From the NCBI GenBank assembly GCA_021202835.1, contig JAJQCI010000086.1, positions 1 to 8,896 on the forward strand: a DNA stretch of 8,896 nucleotides, written 5' to 3'. Source of the DNA: Clostridiales bacterium. GTDB lineage: Bacteria > Bacillota > Clostridia > Lachnospirales > CAG-274. Each line of letters starts with the position of its first letter. Position 1 is the first letter of the stretch. The translations under genes were made by a program, and so were the position numbers. Positions 1-7,223 of this stretch are shown in pieces. The notes under the pieces are model-generated. The model saw only the letters and a program-made list of their open reading frames with translations. It searched no databases and was not told the origin of the DNA.

Positions 1-2
1 CT

Positions 3-3000
3 ACAGAAAAGAATGATATTCGGAGAACAGAAAGCAGCAATATTATAGGGAATATGGCTTATCGCTATATAGCAAACAAGACTTACAGAAAAATCGAAAG
101 CAGCTTGACAGATGAAATTTCAAAAAGGCTTGAAGAAGAAAATATAAAGTTTTCAGGCAAAATAAATTCCGACAACACAACAACTCTTAGCTTCAACCGC
201 CAAGACCTAAAAGCGGTTCAGCAAATTATAGCACAGGCTAAAAATAAGGGCAGATTTTTTACTGATGAGGAAGTACAGGCTGCAAAGGCGGTCAGTCTTG
301 TTGACTACTTAGGCTATCGAGGCGAAAACTTGAAACGTGTGGGAAACAATGAGTACACTCTGCCTGAACACGACAGTATGCGAATTTCGGGCAACAAATA
401 CTATTGGAACTCCCGAAGCAAGGGCGGCAATGCCGTTGATTTCTGTATGAATTACTATAATATGACTTTCCAAGAAGCAGTTAAAAATCTTTTGGATTAC
501 AGCGGCAATGTGACACGAGTGCAGCCGCAGGCGGAAAAGCAGACAGCGGAAAACTCAAAAGCCGAAGATCCGGCAAAACTTATTCCCTTTCCGCTTTCCG
601 AAAAGACAGGCAGAGTTTTTAAATATCTGACCGAAAACAGAGGGCTTTCCGCTGATATGGTGAACAGCCTTATAAACGAAGGCAAAATTGCACAGGACAT
701 AAACGGAAACGCTGTTTTTAAAGTCTTTGATAAAAACGGAGAGTTGAGCGGCTCTGAGGTTAGCGGTACAAGTCAAAAGAGGTATAAGCAGACCACAGGT
801 CTTGAAGGCAACGGCTTCACTGTAAACCCAACGGGAACATACACTCCCGAAAAAGCCATATTTTTTGAGTCTGCAATAGATTTGCTTTCATATTATGAGC
901 TTCATAAAGACGAAACTGCCCTTTTGATTTCAATGGGCGGACTTAAAGACAAGACGGTTTTGAAGGTTATGGAGGATTACAGCCTTTCAACCGAAAGCTG
1001 CTTTGTAGCCGTTGACAATGACGAAGCCGGGACAAATTTTACAAATAAAATGAAAAACGAGTACAACATTAACGCTTATCCCATAACCGAGGACGAGCGT
1101 TTTAATTTGCACGAAAATATAAAGGATTGGAACGATTTGTTAAAAGCCGAAAAGGAAGATAAAACCGAACACTTGACCGCCTACCACACAACAGATGTTG
1201 ACTTCGACACCTTCAAGCCCGGTTACAGAGGCATTATATGGACGGAGAAAAACCTTGATTTTGCAAAAAGCCGTATGATGTATATGGGTTCTGACAGAAT
1301 TTTCACCTGTGATGTGACTATGAAAAATCCCAGGCACATAACCTACAACAGCGGCGAAAATTGGGATATTGACAGTACAATCAGAAAGGCGAGAAATGAA
1401 GGTTATGACGGAGTTGTAATTGACTTTAAGCTGTCAGATGAGGTTATAAACAACAGTATGTTTCAGTTTGTGCTGACACGTAATCTTGAAGCCGATGCAA
1501 GGGATATTCTTTATTCCATCGTAAAAGCAAATGCTTCCGATGCTTTTGAAAACGAAACACTGAAAGATTTTTTTGACAGGGTAAAAGCAAATAATTATAT
1601 AACCCACTCATATGTTGCCGTATTTAAGCCCGAACAGGTGAAAATCATCAACAAGACACTTATAAATGAACAGCCGGAAATTGATTCAGTCGAACAGGAA
1701 AGAGAAACAGACCTTAAAAATGCCTTTGAAAAAGCATTTCAAAATCACGAAACATTTTATATAAAACATACTGAGGAAAACTTTGAAAACTACAGAATTG
1801 TTTATGATGACAAGGAAAATCACTACAATGTTATAGCCGACAGGATATATCCTATAGCGAAAATAAGGGAAAGCAACATAGTTGAAGAAAACCTTGCCGC
1901 TGATATTGATGTAGATTCCGTTATCGATATTATAAAGTCCTATGATTCTGAAATCAGTTTCGATAACTTAAAGACAGCTGACCAAATCCAACAGGAAAAA
2001 CAGCTTGCGGCACAGGCTGAGCAGACTGTCATAAACAATTTTATGAAAAATTATATTAACAGCAATGATGTGTTTTGCCCGAACCTTGACTTAGGGTATT
2101 TATACAGTATTACAAATGAGTTTTTTTATTATGAAAATTCTTCACACAGTGCAGATGAAAAAATTAAGGAACTTGCGGAAAGATACAGAAACGGCGAGGA
2201 TATTTCTACTGAGTTAGGAAAGCGGTTAGACTGTGAAACACATATAAAAATTAATACCGATGAAGAAAGATATGATGCGGGACTGCCCAATGACAAAGAT
2301 TTGTTTGCCGATATTTCAGTTGAAAAAGATGAAAAAGGCATTACCTTCAGCTTTGGCGATATAAAAAGGTTCTGTACTTGGGAAGAATACGGAAAAGGTC
2401 AGTTTGAATACCTTAAAGGTTTTTTCAGAAGTAGTATATATTCAGAAAATTTCAACGATGAAATGAGACGGTTGGCTTTTAATGAATATGGTGAAGAAGA
2501 TGACCCCGAACCCGAAAGGACTATGCCGGAAGAAAAACTAAACAGACTTCTTGCAAGGCTTGACGGCAAAGAAATTGTATTAAATCGAGTGGGCGATTTT
2601 GATGGAATGTACAGCGGAGGTTATTATGAAATTTACGGCGAATCAGCCAAAACGGCAGCAGAGATTCTCGGTTTACATATCACTCAAAAGGAAGTAAATG
2701 GAGTTAAAACACCTATGGTCGGATTTCCTTACTTTGTTTTAGACAGAAATGAAAAAATATTGACCGACAGTGGTTATACCGTAAATATAAGGGAGGATAT
2801 AGAAAAAATTAATGCCGTGATTTCGGCTATGGAAAAATATAATACTCTTTATTTTATGGACAAAGATTTTGAAGATCAGTATATTTTCGATGCAAGACGT
2901 TCTGTTTTTAAAAACAACCGTCTTGTAAATGACAATGGAAATTATAAGCTTATTGCAGACAGAATCAGTCCCTCTCTCGCAAGCGACGTTGTTCTCAATA

Positions 3001-6000
3001 ATTTCATCAGTTTAAGAGCCGCCGCAGAATATGCCGAAAAAAATAATTTTGAAATAGATTACAAGCGTTCGGAAAGAAAAAATGCAGTTCAAACCCCTCA
3101 AGAAAAACTTTTACCTTTTGCAGTCGGTGACAGTGTTTTTTATACAGTCGGAAATACAGAAAATCTTTGGACAATTGCATATATAGATTTGGAAAGCAAT
3201 AGAGTTACTCTATTAAGAGAAAAAGAAAGTCTTTTCGGTTCCAAAAAAGAAATTGCAAAACCATATATTGACGATTTTATAGACTATTTTAACGTCCACA
3301 ATGCCGAATTTATTGCCATAAAAACTACCCTTGAAAATCACGAACCTGTTTATTTAATCGGCAATGAAGAAATTTTACATAATCCCCGTATTGAATATGC
3401 CGACGGATTCAGAATTGCATCAGATGACGAGTACGGCGGTATTCACGCAAGACGGCTCGTAAATATGGACGTTATGTCTATTATAAAATATATTAAAGAC
3501 GAGGAATATAGGGTAGATTATTCCCGATTGGGACTGACAAAAACTGTTGATTTGGAAGTCGAGGAAAGCGAACCCGAAGTATCAGAAAAAGAAGCTTTCG
3601 CTCCCGAATACATATATAAAATGGAAGTCAACCCAAAAACAACAGGCAGAGAAAATCTCTATTTTATTCAAAGCTATCTTACAAAACAAGATGGAAAAGC
3701 TGATGTAGGCGATATTTTATATGTGGGAACACCTGAAAAATGTCAAGAGCTTATGGAAAAACTTAATGCCGGAGAGCTGACGCAGGACGAAGTAAAAGAG
3801 CTTTACAGAAAATCAGTTGAACAGGCTCAGACAAATCCCGATAAGGACAGTTTCTCGGTTTATCAGCTTAAAAGCGGTGATGAAACAAGGTATCACAGAT
3901 ATATTTCCTATGAGGATTTGCAAAAATCGGGGCTTTCCGTTGACAATTCAAATTACAATCTTGCCTACAAAGCTCCCATTGAACCAAAAACATCGCTTGA
4001 GAATATTTTTTTACTGCTTAATATCGAATTGCCCGAAGATTTTAAGGGTCACAGCCTTTCCGTTTCGGACATAATTGTTTTACATAAAGACGGACAGGAC
4101 AAGGCTTATTACGTTGACAGCGTTGGTTTTAAGGAAGTGCCGGAGTTTTTACATCAGCAGGAGATTTCAAAAGAAGCTAAAAAGAATGAAAACACTGAAA
4201 AATCCTCTATTCACTTTGGTTTGCTTGGCAATGGTATTACGGTTTACGATATTTCAAGAGAGAAAGACAATGATTATCTTACAGTTGCCCATATTTCAGA
4301 TAAGGGTGTTGTTAAATATTATGTTGATGACTTAAAAGAAACTGACAAGGAACTGATACAGAGAGAAGCAGACAAACAAAAGGCTGCCTTTACGGAAAAA
4401 TGGAATGAGTTAAACATCGAAAAGAAATATGACAGGATTTTAGCCGCTGCCGACACAAATCAGCTTGTGCAGATTACAGGCGATATGATTTCTACGGAGG
4501 ATAGGGTTAAAAAATACGAACACAGTATTATATTTAAAGATGAGGATTTCCCCAAAGATTTTAAGAGCAGTATTATTGGCAACACACCTTACAGATATAT
4601 TCCGAAGAAGCAGTATAAAAAAATCAATAACGATTCCGATTTTACAAATTCTGTTGTTGAAAAGATAGGCGGCTTATTTGAAAGTGCCGACATTAAATAC
4701 AGCGGAATTATCAAAAAGGATTTTACAACCATTACTTTCAGCAAAAACGATATTGAAAAAGTACAGCCCATAATAGACAGCGTTATAAATCAGAAAGTTG
4801 AAGCTGATAAAAAAGCTGAAACAGAAAAAAGTGCGCATAATATAAAGAAATCCGAAAAAACAGACGTTGAGAATAATACAGAAGAAGCTACCCAAACTAT
4901 AACGCAGACGGACATAGATTCAGTTTTGAGCAAAGGCAGCGGCTTTCAGTCGGGAAAGTACCGCATTTACCGCCAATTTAAAAAGCAGGAAAAGAGCAAG
5001 GTTAATGCTGATTTTTTAAAAAAAGAATACGGCTCAGGCAACAGCTCTCACGCTTTTTCAGATGGTGTGATTGGTTGGTCAAGCTTTGATTCAAAAGGAC
5101 TGTCAATAATAAAATACAGCAACTATGACAATCCCGATGTAAAGATGAGTTGGTCGCAAGTTGAAAAACAGATTAAAAAGCTGATTTCGGAAAGCCGATA
5201 TTTTACGAACGAGGATAATACAAAATATCCCGAATTTCTCAAAAGCATAAATGCTCCGCAGTATGAAATTGATAATTTTATAAAGTCGGTTCATCAAAGA
5301 TTTATAGAATCAAAAAGCAAACTGCCGCCGGAGGAAAAGCGTGATAGTCTTGCGTTGCGGCTTTCTGATTTCATAAGGTATTTGGACGGCTATGAGCAAG
5401 GACTGCTTAAAGATGTCGGCAGAGCTGACCTTGCCGATATATCAGCTGACGAAATGGAAAAGCACTTAGGCGAACCCGAAACCGTTCAGCAGCTTCTTGA
5501 CTTTTTGAAAAACGTGCAGAGAGCAACAAGCGGTGTTTACAGCAGAAACAACGCTCGGTATTTCAGACAGGAGCTTTCACAGCTTTATCCTATGCAGTAT
5601 GTTTGTAAGGCAGATGATATTGTTTACATCAATTCTGAAAAATATGAGGTTCTCGAAACCGATAATAAAAATTTTATCCTCAGAAATGTTGAAATGGCTC
5701 TTGACACAATATGCCTTTCCTTTGAGGAATTGCAGAAACAATTAAGCGGTAGCGAAGCCAATAACATTTATAAAAGAGTAATAACAGAAAATTCAGCTCA
5801 AAATATAGCCCAAAATCAGCAAATAAAAATTGTTTCTACTCCTACTGCTGAACAATCACAAAATAAAGCGGCAAATTTTAATGCAAAATCCATATTAGAG
5901 CAGTCTTTTTCACAAAATATAATCGATTTGTTTTTACAGCAAGGCAGTAATACGGACAATGCCCGTATGGTGATTGCAACAGAGTTTATGAAACAAAAGC

Positions 6001-6986
6001 CCATTGAAGAAATAGCCGAAAGCCTTAAGACAATCTATCATGGTGGCTTCGGTATTCAGGTAGGAAACAGAACCGTTTCGGCTTGGTATGACAATGACGG
6101 TATTCACCTTTCAGCCGGCAAAACGGCGAGATATAACAAAAATGCACAGGTTATTTCTTGGGTTGAAGCGGCGAAGCGTATCGGTCAGCTGCTAAAAGAT
6201 GGCACTTTCGAATCAAATGTTGAATTGGTCGAGGCTGACGGATATGAAAGAGATCAGCTTGCGGAAAAAGTATTATATCTTTATCGTGACATAAGCGATG
6301 AGGGTAGAGAACAAAATTTATTTTCGTCTCTTGAAACAGCCTTGTCGGGTGTGTCCATTGGTTTTCCCGAACGAAAAAGTTTTTTGAAAGAAAAACTGAG
6401 TAATCCCGAATTTAGAAAAGCCCTTTCAGCCGATTTTTATGTATTTAAAGCCGCATATAAGCAAAACCGAGATGTATTAAGGTTTCATTATCACAAAGTT
6501 GACAGCATAGACAGGGATTTAAAGGAGCTTGAACTGCCGAGAATAAGCTTTGAATCAAATATGTCTGCTGTTCCAACTGTAAATGCCTTTATCACCGACG
6601 ACGAAATCAATGCCGACCTTGCAGTAGGTTCGGGTTTTGAAAACGGAAAAAACAGAATTTATAAATTTTTCAATGAAAAACATACTTTGGACGAGAAGGC
6701 AGCTTTTCTCAAAAATGAATACGGCATAGGCGGTCACAGTCACGCCCTTTCTAAATCTTCTAACAGCTGGCAGGCTCACAATTCAAACGGAATCGGATAT
6801 AACAAAGGTAATTGCGAAAAAGTAAGTTTAAGTTGGCAGCAAATTGCCAAACGGATTAATGAACTAATCGCCAATGACAGGTATTTAAGTAAAAAAACAG
6901 ATGTGTCGAATGAAAAACAAAATATACAACAAGAAATTGCTACACATACTCCTCTTTATAAAAATACCGGAAAATATGCCGCATAA
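3..6986 (+). CDS. Giant polyvalent protein of a mobile element, upstream part (primase-Toprim / ART / MutS I-like / YodL / repeats), 5' partial
   Basis: Multi-domain protein of the polyvalent class found in conjugative elements and phages, probably acting on element DNA and host targets during establishment in a new cell (family-level inference). Numbering from the Met at 54, visible modules are: repeat R1 (about -7 to 62), CHC2-like domain (70-150), DUF3991/Toprim (176-365), ART-like (371-535), unassigned region (about 640-825), MutS I-like (826-914), possible R3 repeats (564-640, 928-1006, 1095-1159), YodL-like (1266-1366), second R1 (1505-1580), R2 repeats (1618-1720, 1953-2055, 2181-2283) and the beginning of DUF3849 (2297-2310). 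I see no signal peptide or membrane segment, so it is likely cytoplasmic. The frame is open from base 3, and R1 homology begins upstream of the ATG at 54, which has only a weak GGG upstream. That Met is therefore probably internal and the real start lies outside the window. The frame ends at TAA 6984-6986 inside DUF3849, and the same frame continues afterwards, so this is probably a truncated product. Confidence 0.9.
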   Translation, partial: TEKNDIRRTESSNIIGNMAYRYIANKTYRKIESSLTDEISKRLEEENIKFSGKINSDNTTTLSFNRQDLKAVQQIIAQAKNKGRFFTDEEVQAAKAVSLVDYLGYRGENLKRVGNNEYTLPEHDSMRISGNKYYWNSRSKGGNAVDFCMNYYNMTFQEAVKNLLDYSGNVTRVQPQAEKQTAENSKAEDPAKLIPFPLSEKTGRVFKYLTENRGLSADMVNSLINEGKIAQDINGNAVFKVFDKNGELSGSEVSGTSQKRYKQTTGLEGNGFTVNPTGTYTPEKAIFFESAIDLLSYYELHKDETALLISMGGLKDKTVLKVMEDYSLSTESCFVAVDNDEAGTNFTNKMKNEYNINAYPITEDERFNLHENIKDWNDLLKAEKEDKTEHLTAYHTTDVDFDTFKPGYRGIIWTEKNLDFAKSRMMYMGSDRIFTCDVTMKNPRHITYNSGENWDIDSTIRKARNEGYDGVVIDFKLSDEVINNSMFQFVLTRNLEADARDILYSIVKANASDAFENETLKDFFDRVKANNYITHSYVAVFKPEQVKIINKTLINEQPEIDSVEQERETDLKNAFEKAFQNHETFYIKHTEENFENYRIVYDDKENHYNVIADRIYPIAKIRESNIVEENLAADIDVDSVIDIIKSYDSEISFDNLKTADQIQQEKQLAAQAEQTVINNFMKNYINSNDVFCPNLDLGYLYSITNEFFYYENSSHSADEKIKELAERYRNGEDISTELGKRLDCETHIKINTDEERYDAGLPNDKDLFADISVEKDEKGITFSFGDIKRFCTWEEYGKGQFEYLKGFFRSSIYSENFNDEMRRLAFNEYGEEDDPEPERTMPEEKLNRLLARLDGKEIVLNRVGDFDGMYSGGYYEIYGESAKTAAEILGLHITQKEVNGVKTPMVGFPYFVLDRNEKILTDSGYTVNIREDIEKINAVISAMEKYNTLYFMDKDFEDQYIFDARRSVFKNNRLVNDNGNYKLIADRISPSLASDVVLNNFISLRAAAEYAEKNNFEIDYKRSERKNAVQTPQEKLLPFAVGDSVFYTVGNTENLWTIAYIDLESNRVTLLREKESLFGSKKEIAKPYIDDFIDYFNVHNAEFIAIKTTLENHEPVYLIGNEEILHNPRIEYADGFRIASDDEYGGIHARRLVNMDVMSIIKYIKDEEYRVDYSRLGLTKTVDLEVEESEPEVSEKEAFAPEYIYKMEVNPKTTGRENLYFIQSYLTKQDGKADVGDILYVGTPEKCQELMEKLNAGELTQDEVKELYRKSVEQAQTNPDKDSFSVYQLKSGDETRYHRYISYEDLQKSGLSVDNSNYNLAYKAPIEPKTSLENIFLLLNIELPEDFKGHSLSVSDIIVLHKDGQDKAYYVDSVGFKEVPEFLHQQEISKEAKKNENTEKSSIHFGLLGNGITVYDISREKDNDYLTVAHISDKGVVKYYVDDLKETDKELIQREADKQKAAFTEKWNELNIEKKYDRILAAADTNQLVQITGDMISTEDRVKKYEHSIIFKDEDFPKDFKSSIIGNTPYRYIPKKQYKKINNDSDFTNSVVEKIGGLFESADIKYSGIIKKDFTTITFSKNDIEKVQPIIDSVINQKVEADKKAETEKSAHNIKKSEKTDVENNTEEATQTITQTDIDSVLSKGSGFQSGKYRIYRQFKKQEKSKVNADFLKKEYGSGNSSHAFSDGVIGWSSFDSKGLSIIKYSNYDNPDVKMSWSQVEKQIKKLISESRYFTNEDNTKYPEFLKSINAPQYEIDNFIKSVHQRFIESKSKLPPEEKRDSLALRLSDFIRYLDGYEQGLLKDVGRADLADISADEMEKHLGEPETVQQLLDFLKNVQRATSGVYSRNNARYFRQELSQLYPMQYVCKADDIVYINSEKYEVLETDNKNFILRNVEMALDTICLSFEELQKQLSGSEANNIYKRVITENSAQNIAQNQQIKIVSTPTAEQSQNKAANFNAKSILEQSFSQNIIDLFLQQGSNTDNARMVIATEFMKQKPIEEIAESLKTIYHGGFGIQVGNRTVSAWYDNDGIHLSAGKTARYNKNAQVISWVEAAKRIGQLLKDGTFESNVELVEADGYERDQLAEKVLYLYRDISDEGREQNLFSSLETALSGVSIGFPERKSFLKEKLSNPEFRKALSADFYVFKAAYKQNRDVLRFHYHKVDSIDRDLKELELPRISFESNMSAVPTVNAFITDDEINADLAVGSGFENGKNRIYKFFNEKHTLDEKAAFLKNEYGIGGHSHALSKSSNSWQAHNSNGIGYNKGNCEKVSLSWQQIAKRINELIANDRYLSKKTDVSNEKQNIQQEIATHTPLYKNTGKYAA
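33..239 (+). repeat. Protein repeat R1, copy 1
   Basis: The unit starts SSNIIGNMAYRYI, continues with Y-R-K-I, a helix, IKFSGKI, TTTLSF and ends QQII. It is similar to the unit at 4566-4793. The first seven residues lie upstream of the Met at 54, in the same open frame, which is why that Met is unlikely to be the start. The unit directly precedes the primase module. Function unknown. Confidence 0.75.
261..1148 (+). other. Primase-like module: CHC2-like domain followed by DUF3991/Toprim
   Basis: Residues 70-150 resemble the CHC2-type N-terminal domain of DUF3991 primases (AKAVSLVDYLGYRG, then GGNAVDF and the FQEAVKNLL helix), but the zinc-binding Cys/His set is missing. Residues 176-365 carry the DUF3991 segment and a Toprim fold. 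The catalytic Glu is E272 in IFFESAIDLLSYY, a GGL turn follows (SMGGLKD), and the metal-binding Asp pair is D321/D323 in AVDNDEAG. The key Toprim acidic residues are intact, so this part could be active as a primase or other Toprim nucleotidyl-transfer module. In relatives it is often a separate protein. Confidence 0.8.
1164..1658 (+). other. ADP-ribosyltransferase-like domain (ART-PolyVal type)
   Basis: Residues 371-535 match the layout of the ART domain of polyvalent proteins: an opening strand with His-x-Thr (AYHTT, H378), an aromatic strand followed by an Ala-containing helix (IIWTEKNLDFAKSRMMY), a strand ending in NP (VTMKNPRHI), GYDGVVIDF, and a closing strand with the conserved Pro-Glu-Gln-[IV]-Lys (VAVFKPEQVKIIN, E527). 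The expected role is transfer of ADP-ribose from NAD+ to a host target, which is inferred from the family. An extra helical stretch (about 475-515) lies before the last strand. Confidence 0.7.
1743..1973 (+). repeat. Possible protein repeat R3, copy 1
   Basis: Residues 564-640 run HETFYIKHTEENFENYRIVY, NHYNVIADRIYP, a variable strand, DVDSVIDIIKS and ISFD. The same order of short strands, an Ala-[DR]-Arg core and a final helix appears at 2835-3071 and 3336-3530. Similarity is patchy. Confidence 0.45.
2529..2795 (+). other. MutS domain I-like module
   Basis: Residues 826-914 resemble the N-terminal mismatch-binding domain of MutS: NRVGDF, then YYEIYGESAKTAAEILGLHI, PMVGFPYFVLDR and an SGYTVNI strand. 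The Phe-x-Glu mismatch-reading motif of MutS corresponds here to Tyr857-x-Glu859. No MutS ATPase domain is present. Similar stand-alone copies occur in polyvalent proteins of clostridial mobile elements. Their function is unknown, and DNA binding is only an inference. Confidence 0.65.
2835..3071 (+). repeat. Possible protein repeat R3, copy 2
   Basis: Residues 928-1006 run NTLYFMDKDF, an inserted stretch, NNRLVNDNGNYKLIADRISP, a variable strand, then SLRAAAEYAEKNNFEIDY. The IADRI-x-P core matches copy 1 exactly, apart from the central residue. Confidence 0.45.
3336..3530 (+). repeat. Possible protein repeat R3, copy 3
   Basis: Residues 1095-1159 run HEPVYLIGNEEILHNPRIEY, HARRLVNMDVMSIIKYIKDE and YRVDYSR. 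It shares the HE-x-x-Y start with copy 1 and the closing [ED]-x-DY with copy 2. It is shorter than the other two. Confidence 0.4.
3849..4151 (+). other. YodL-like domain
   Basis: Residues 1266-1366 match the YodL-like family: FSVYQLKSGDETRYHRYISY, an 'xGLSVDNSNYNLAYKAP' stretch, a leucine-rich helix, then DFKGHSLSVSDIIVLH, an AYYVDSVGF strand and EVPEFL. The SLSVSD and YVDS-GF motifs are the hallmarks. The biochemical role is unknown. The domain recurs in proteins of Bacillota conjugative elements. Confidence 0.75.
4566..4793 (+). repeat. Protein repeat R1, copy 2
   Basis: The unit runs SSIIGNTPYRYIPKKQYKKI, then IKYSGII, FTTITFSKNDIEKV and QPII (residues 1505-1580). Identity with copy 1 is clear at the amino-acid level, but the DNA has diverged, so the duplication is old. 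Copy 2 has about six extra residues in the middle helix. Confidence 0.75.
4905..5213 (+). repeat. Protein repeat R2, copy A
   Basis: Residues 1618-1720. Shared pattern: a Gly-Ser-Gly turn (LSKGSGFQSGKYRIYRQF), a helix ending FLKKEYGSG, a Ser-His-Ala strand, a Trp and a Lys-Gly-Leu turn, then SWSQVEKQIKKLI and a Tyr-Phe ending. This module is common ahead of the methylase/helicase part of large mobile-element proteins. Its function is unknown. Confidence 0.75.
5910..6218 (+). repeat. Protein repeat R2, copy B (divergent)
   Basis: Residues 1953-2055 have the same order of elements as copies A and C: LFLQQGSNTDNARMVIATEF, YHGGFGIQVGNRTVSAWYD, NDGIHLSAG, SWVEAAKRIGQLLKDGTF. Sequence identity is lower than between A and C, so it may be a sister family of the same fold. 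Confidence 0.6.
6594..6902 (+). repeat. Protein repeat R2, copy C
   Basis: Residues 2181-2283 run VGSGFENGKNRIYKFFNEKH, then FLKNEYGIGGHSHAL, SNGIGYNKG, SLSWQQIAKRINELI and DRYLS. Very similar to copy A at the protein level. It lies directly upstream of the split DUF3849. Confidence 0.75.
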
Positions 6987-7223
6987 AATAATGAAGGGGA
7001 TTTGTTTCGGGCTTCAAACAGAGAAAATCGCAGGTGCAGAGAAGCCATAGAAAAATCTATAACCGAAAATTTTGACGGTATGTACCTTGACCCAAAGGCG
7101 GTTGACAGGATTATTGAACAGTTTGGAGTTGACAGAGTTTTTTATTTATTAGCCGCCACAATTAAGTCAAAAGATTATGACAAGCGGTTTTCCGATTCTA
7201 ACAGAAGATGGGCAGATACAATC
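6942..7223 (+). other. DUF3849 domain, split by TAA
   Basis: The domain runs from HTPLYKNTGKYAA across the stop to NNEGDLFRASNRENRRCREA, then FDGMYLDPKAVDRIIEQFGV, DRVFYLLAATIKSKDYDKRF and NRRWADTI. This matches my memory of DUF3849 across its whole length. Function unknown; it commonly stands N-terminal to methylase or helicase parts in mobile elements. Confidence 0.7.
6984..6986 (+). other. In-frame TAA interrupting DUF3849
   Basis: The TAA lies between KYAA and NNEGDLF. Both sides are in the same frame and both belong to DUF3849. From memory of the family, the corresponding stretch has Glu at this position (pattern Y-A-x-E-x-x-E), so a single G to T change of GAA would explain it. No frameshift is needed. 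Confidence 0.85.

Noticed and set aside
3651..3674. ENLYFIQS resembles a TEV protease site
   Set aside because: It has an extra Ile within the motif, and no such protease is expected in bacteria. Chance similarity.
3817..4335. Two adjacent plus-strand frames of about 85 codons in another phase
   Set aside because: They overlap the YodL-like domain in the main frame, which is clearly coding, and show no recognisable protein features.
6984..6986. Alternative genetic code with TAA as a sense codon
   Set aside because: Stop reassignments known in gut phages involve TAG or TGA. One TAA in nearly 2,950 codons fits a point mutation better than reassignment.
6992..7016. Hairpin TGAAG/CTTCA downstream of the TAA as terminator or readthrough element
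   Set aside because: The stem has only five pairs with a 15-base loop, and no T-run follows. Too weak to support either role.
6991..7050. ATG at 6991 just after the TAA as a restart
   Set aside because: It is in a different frame and reaches TAG after 19 codons, so it does not produce the methylase half.
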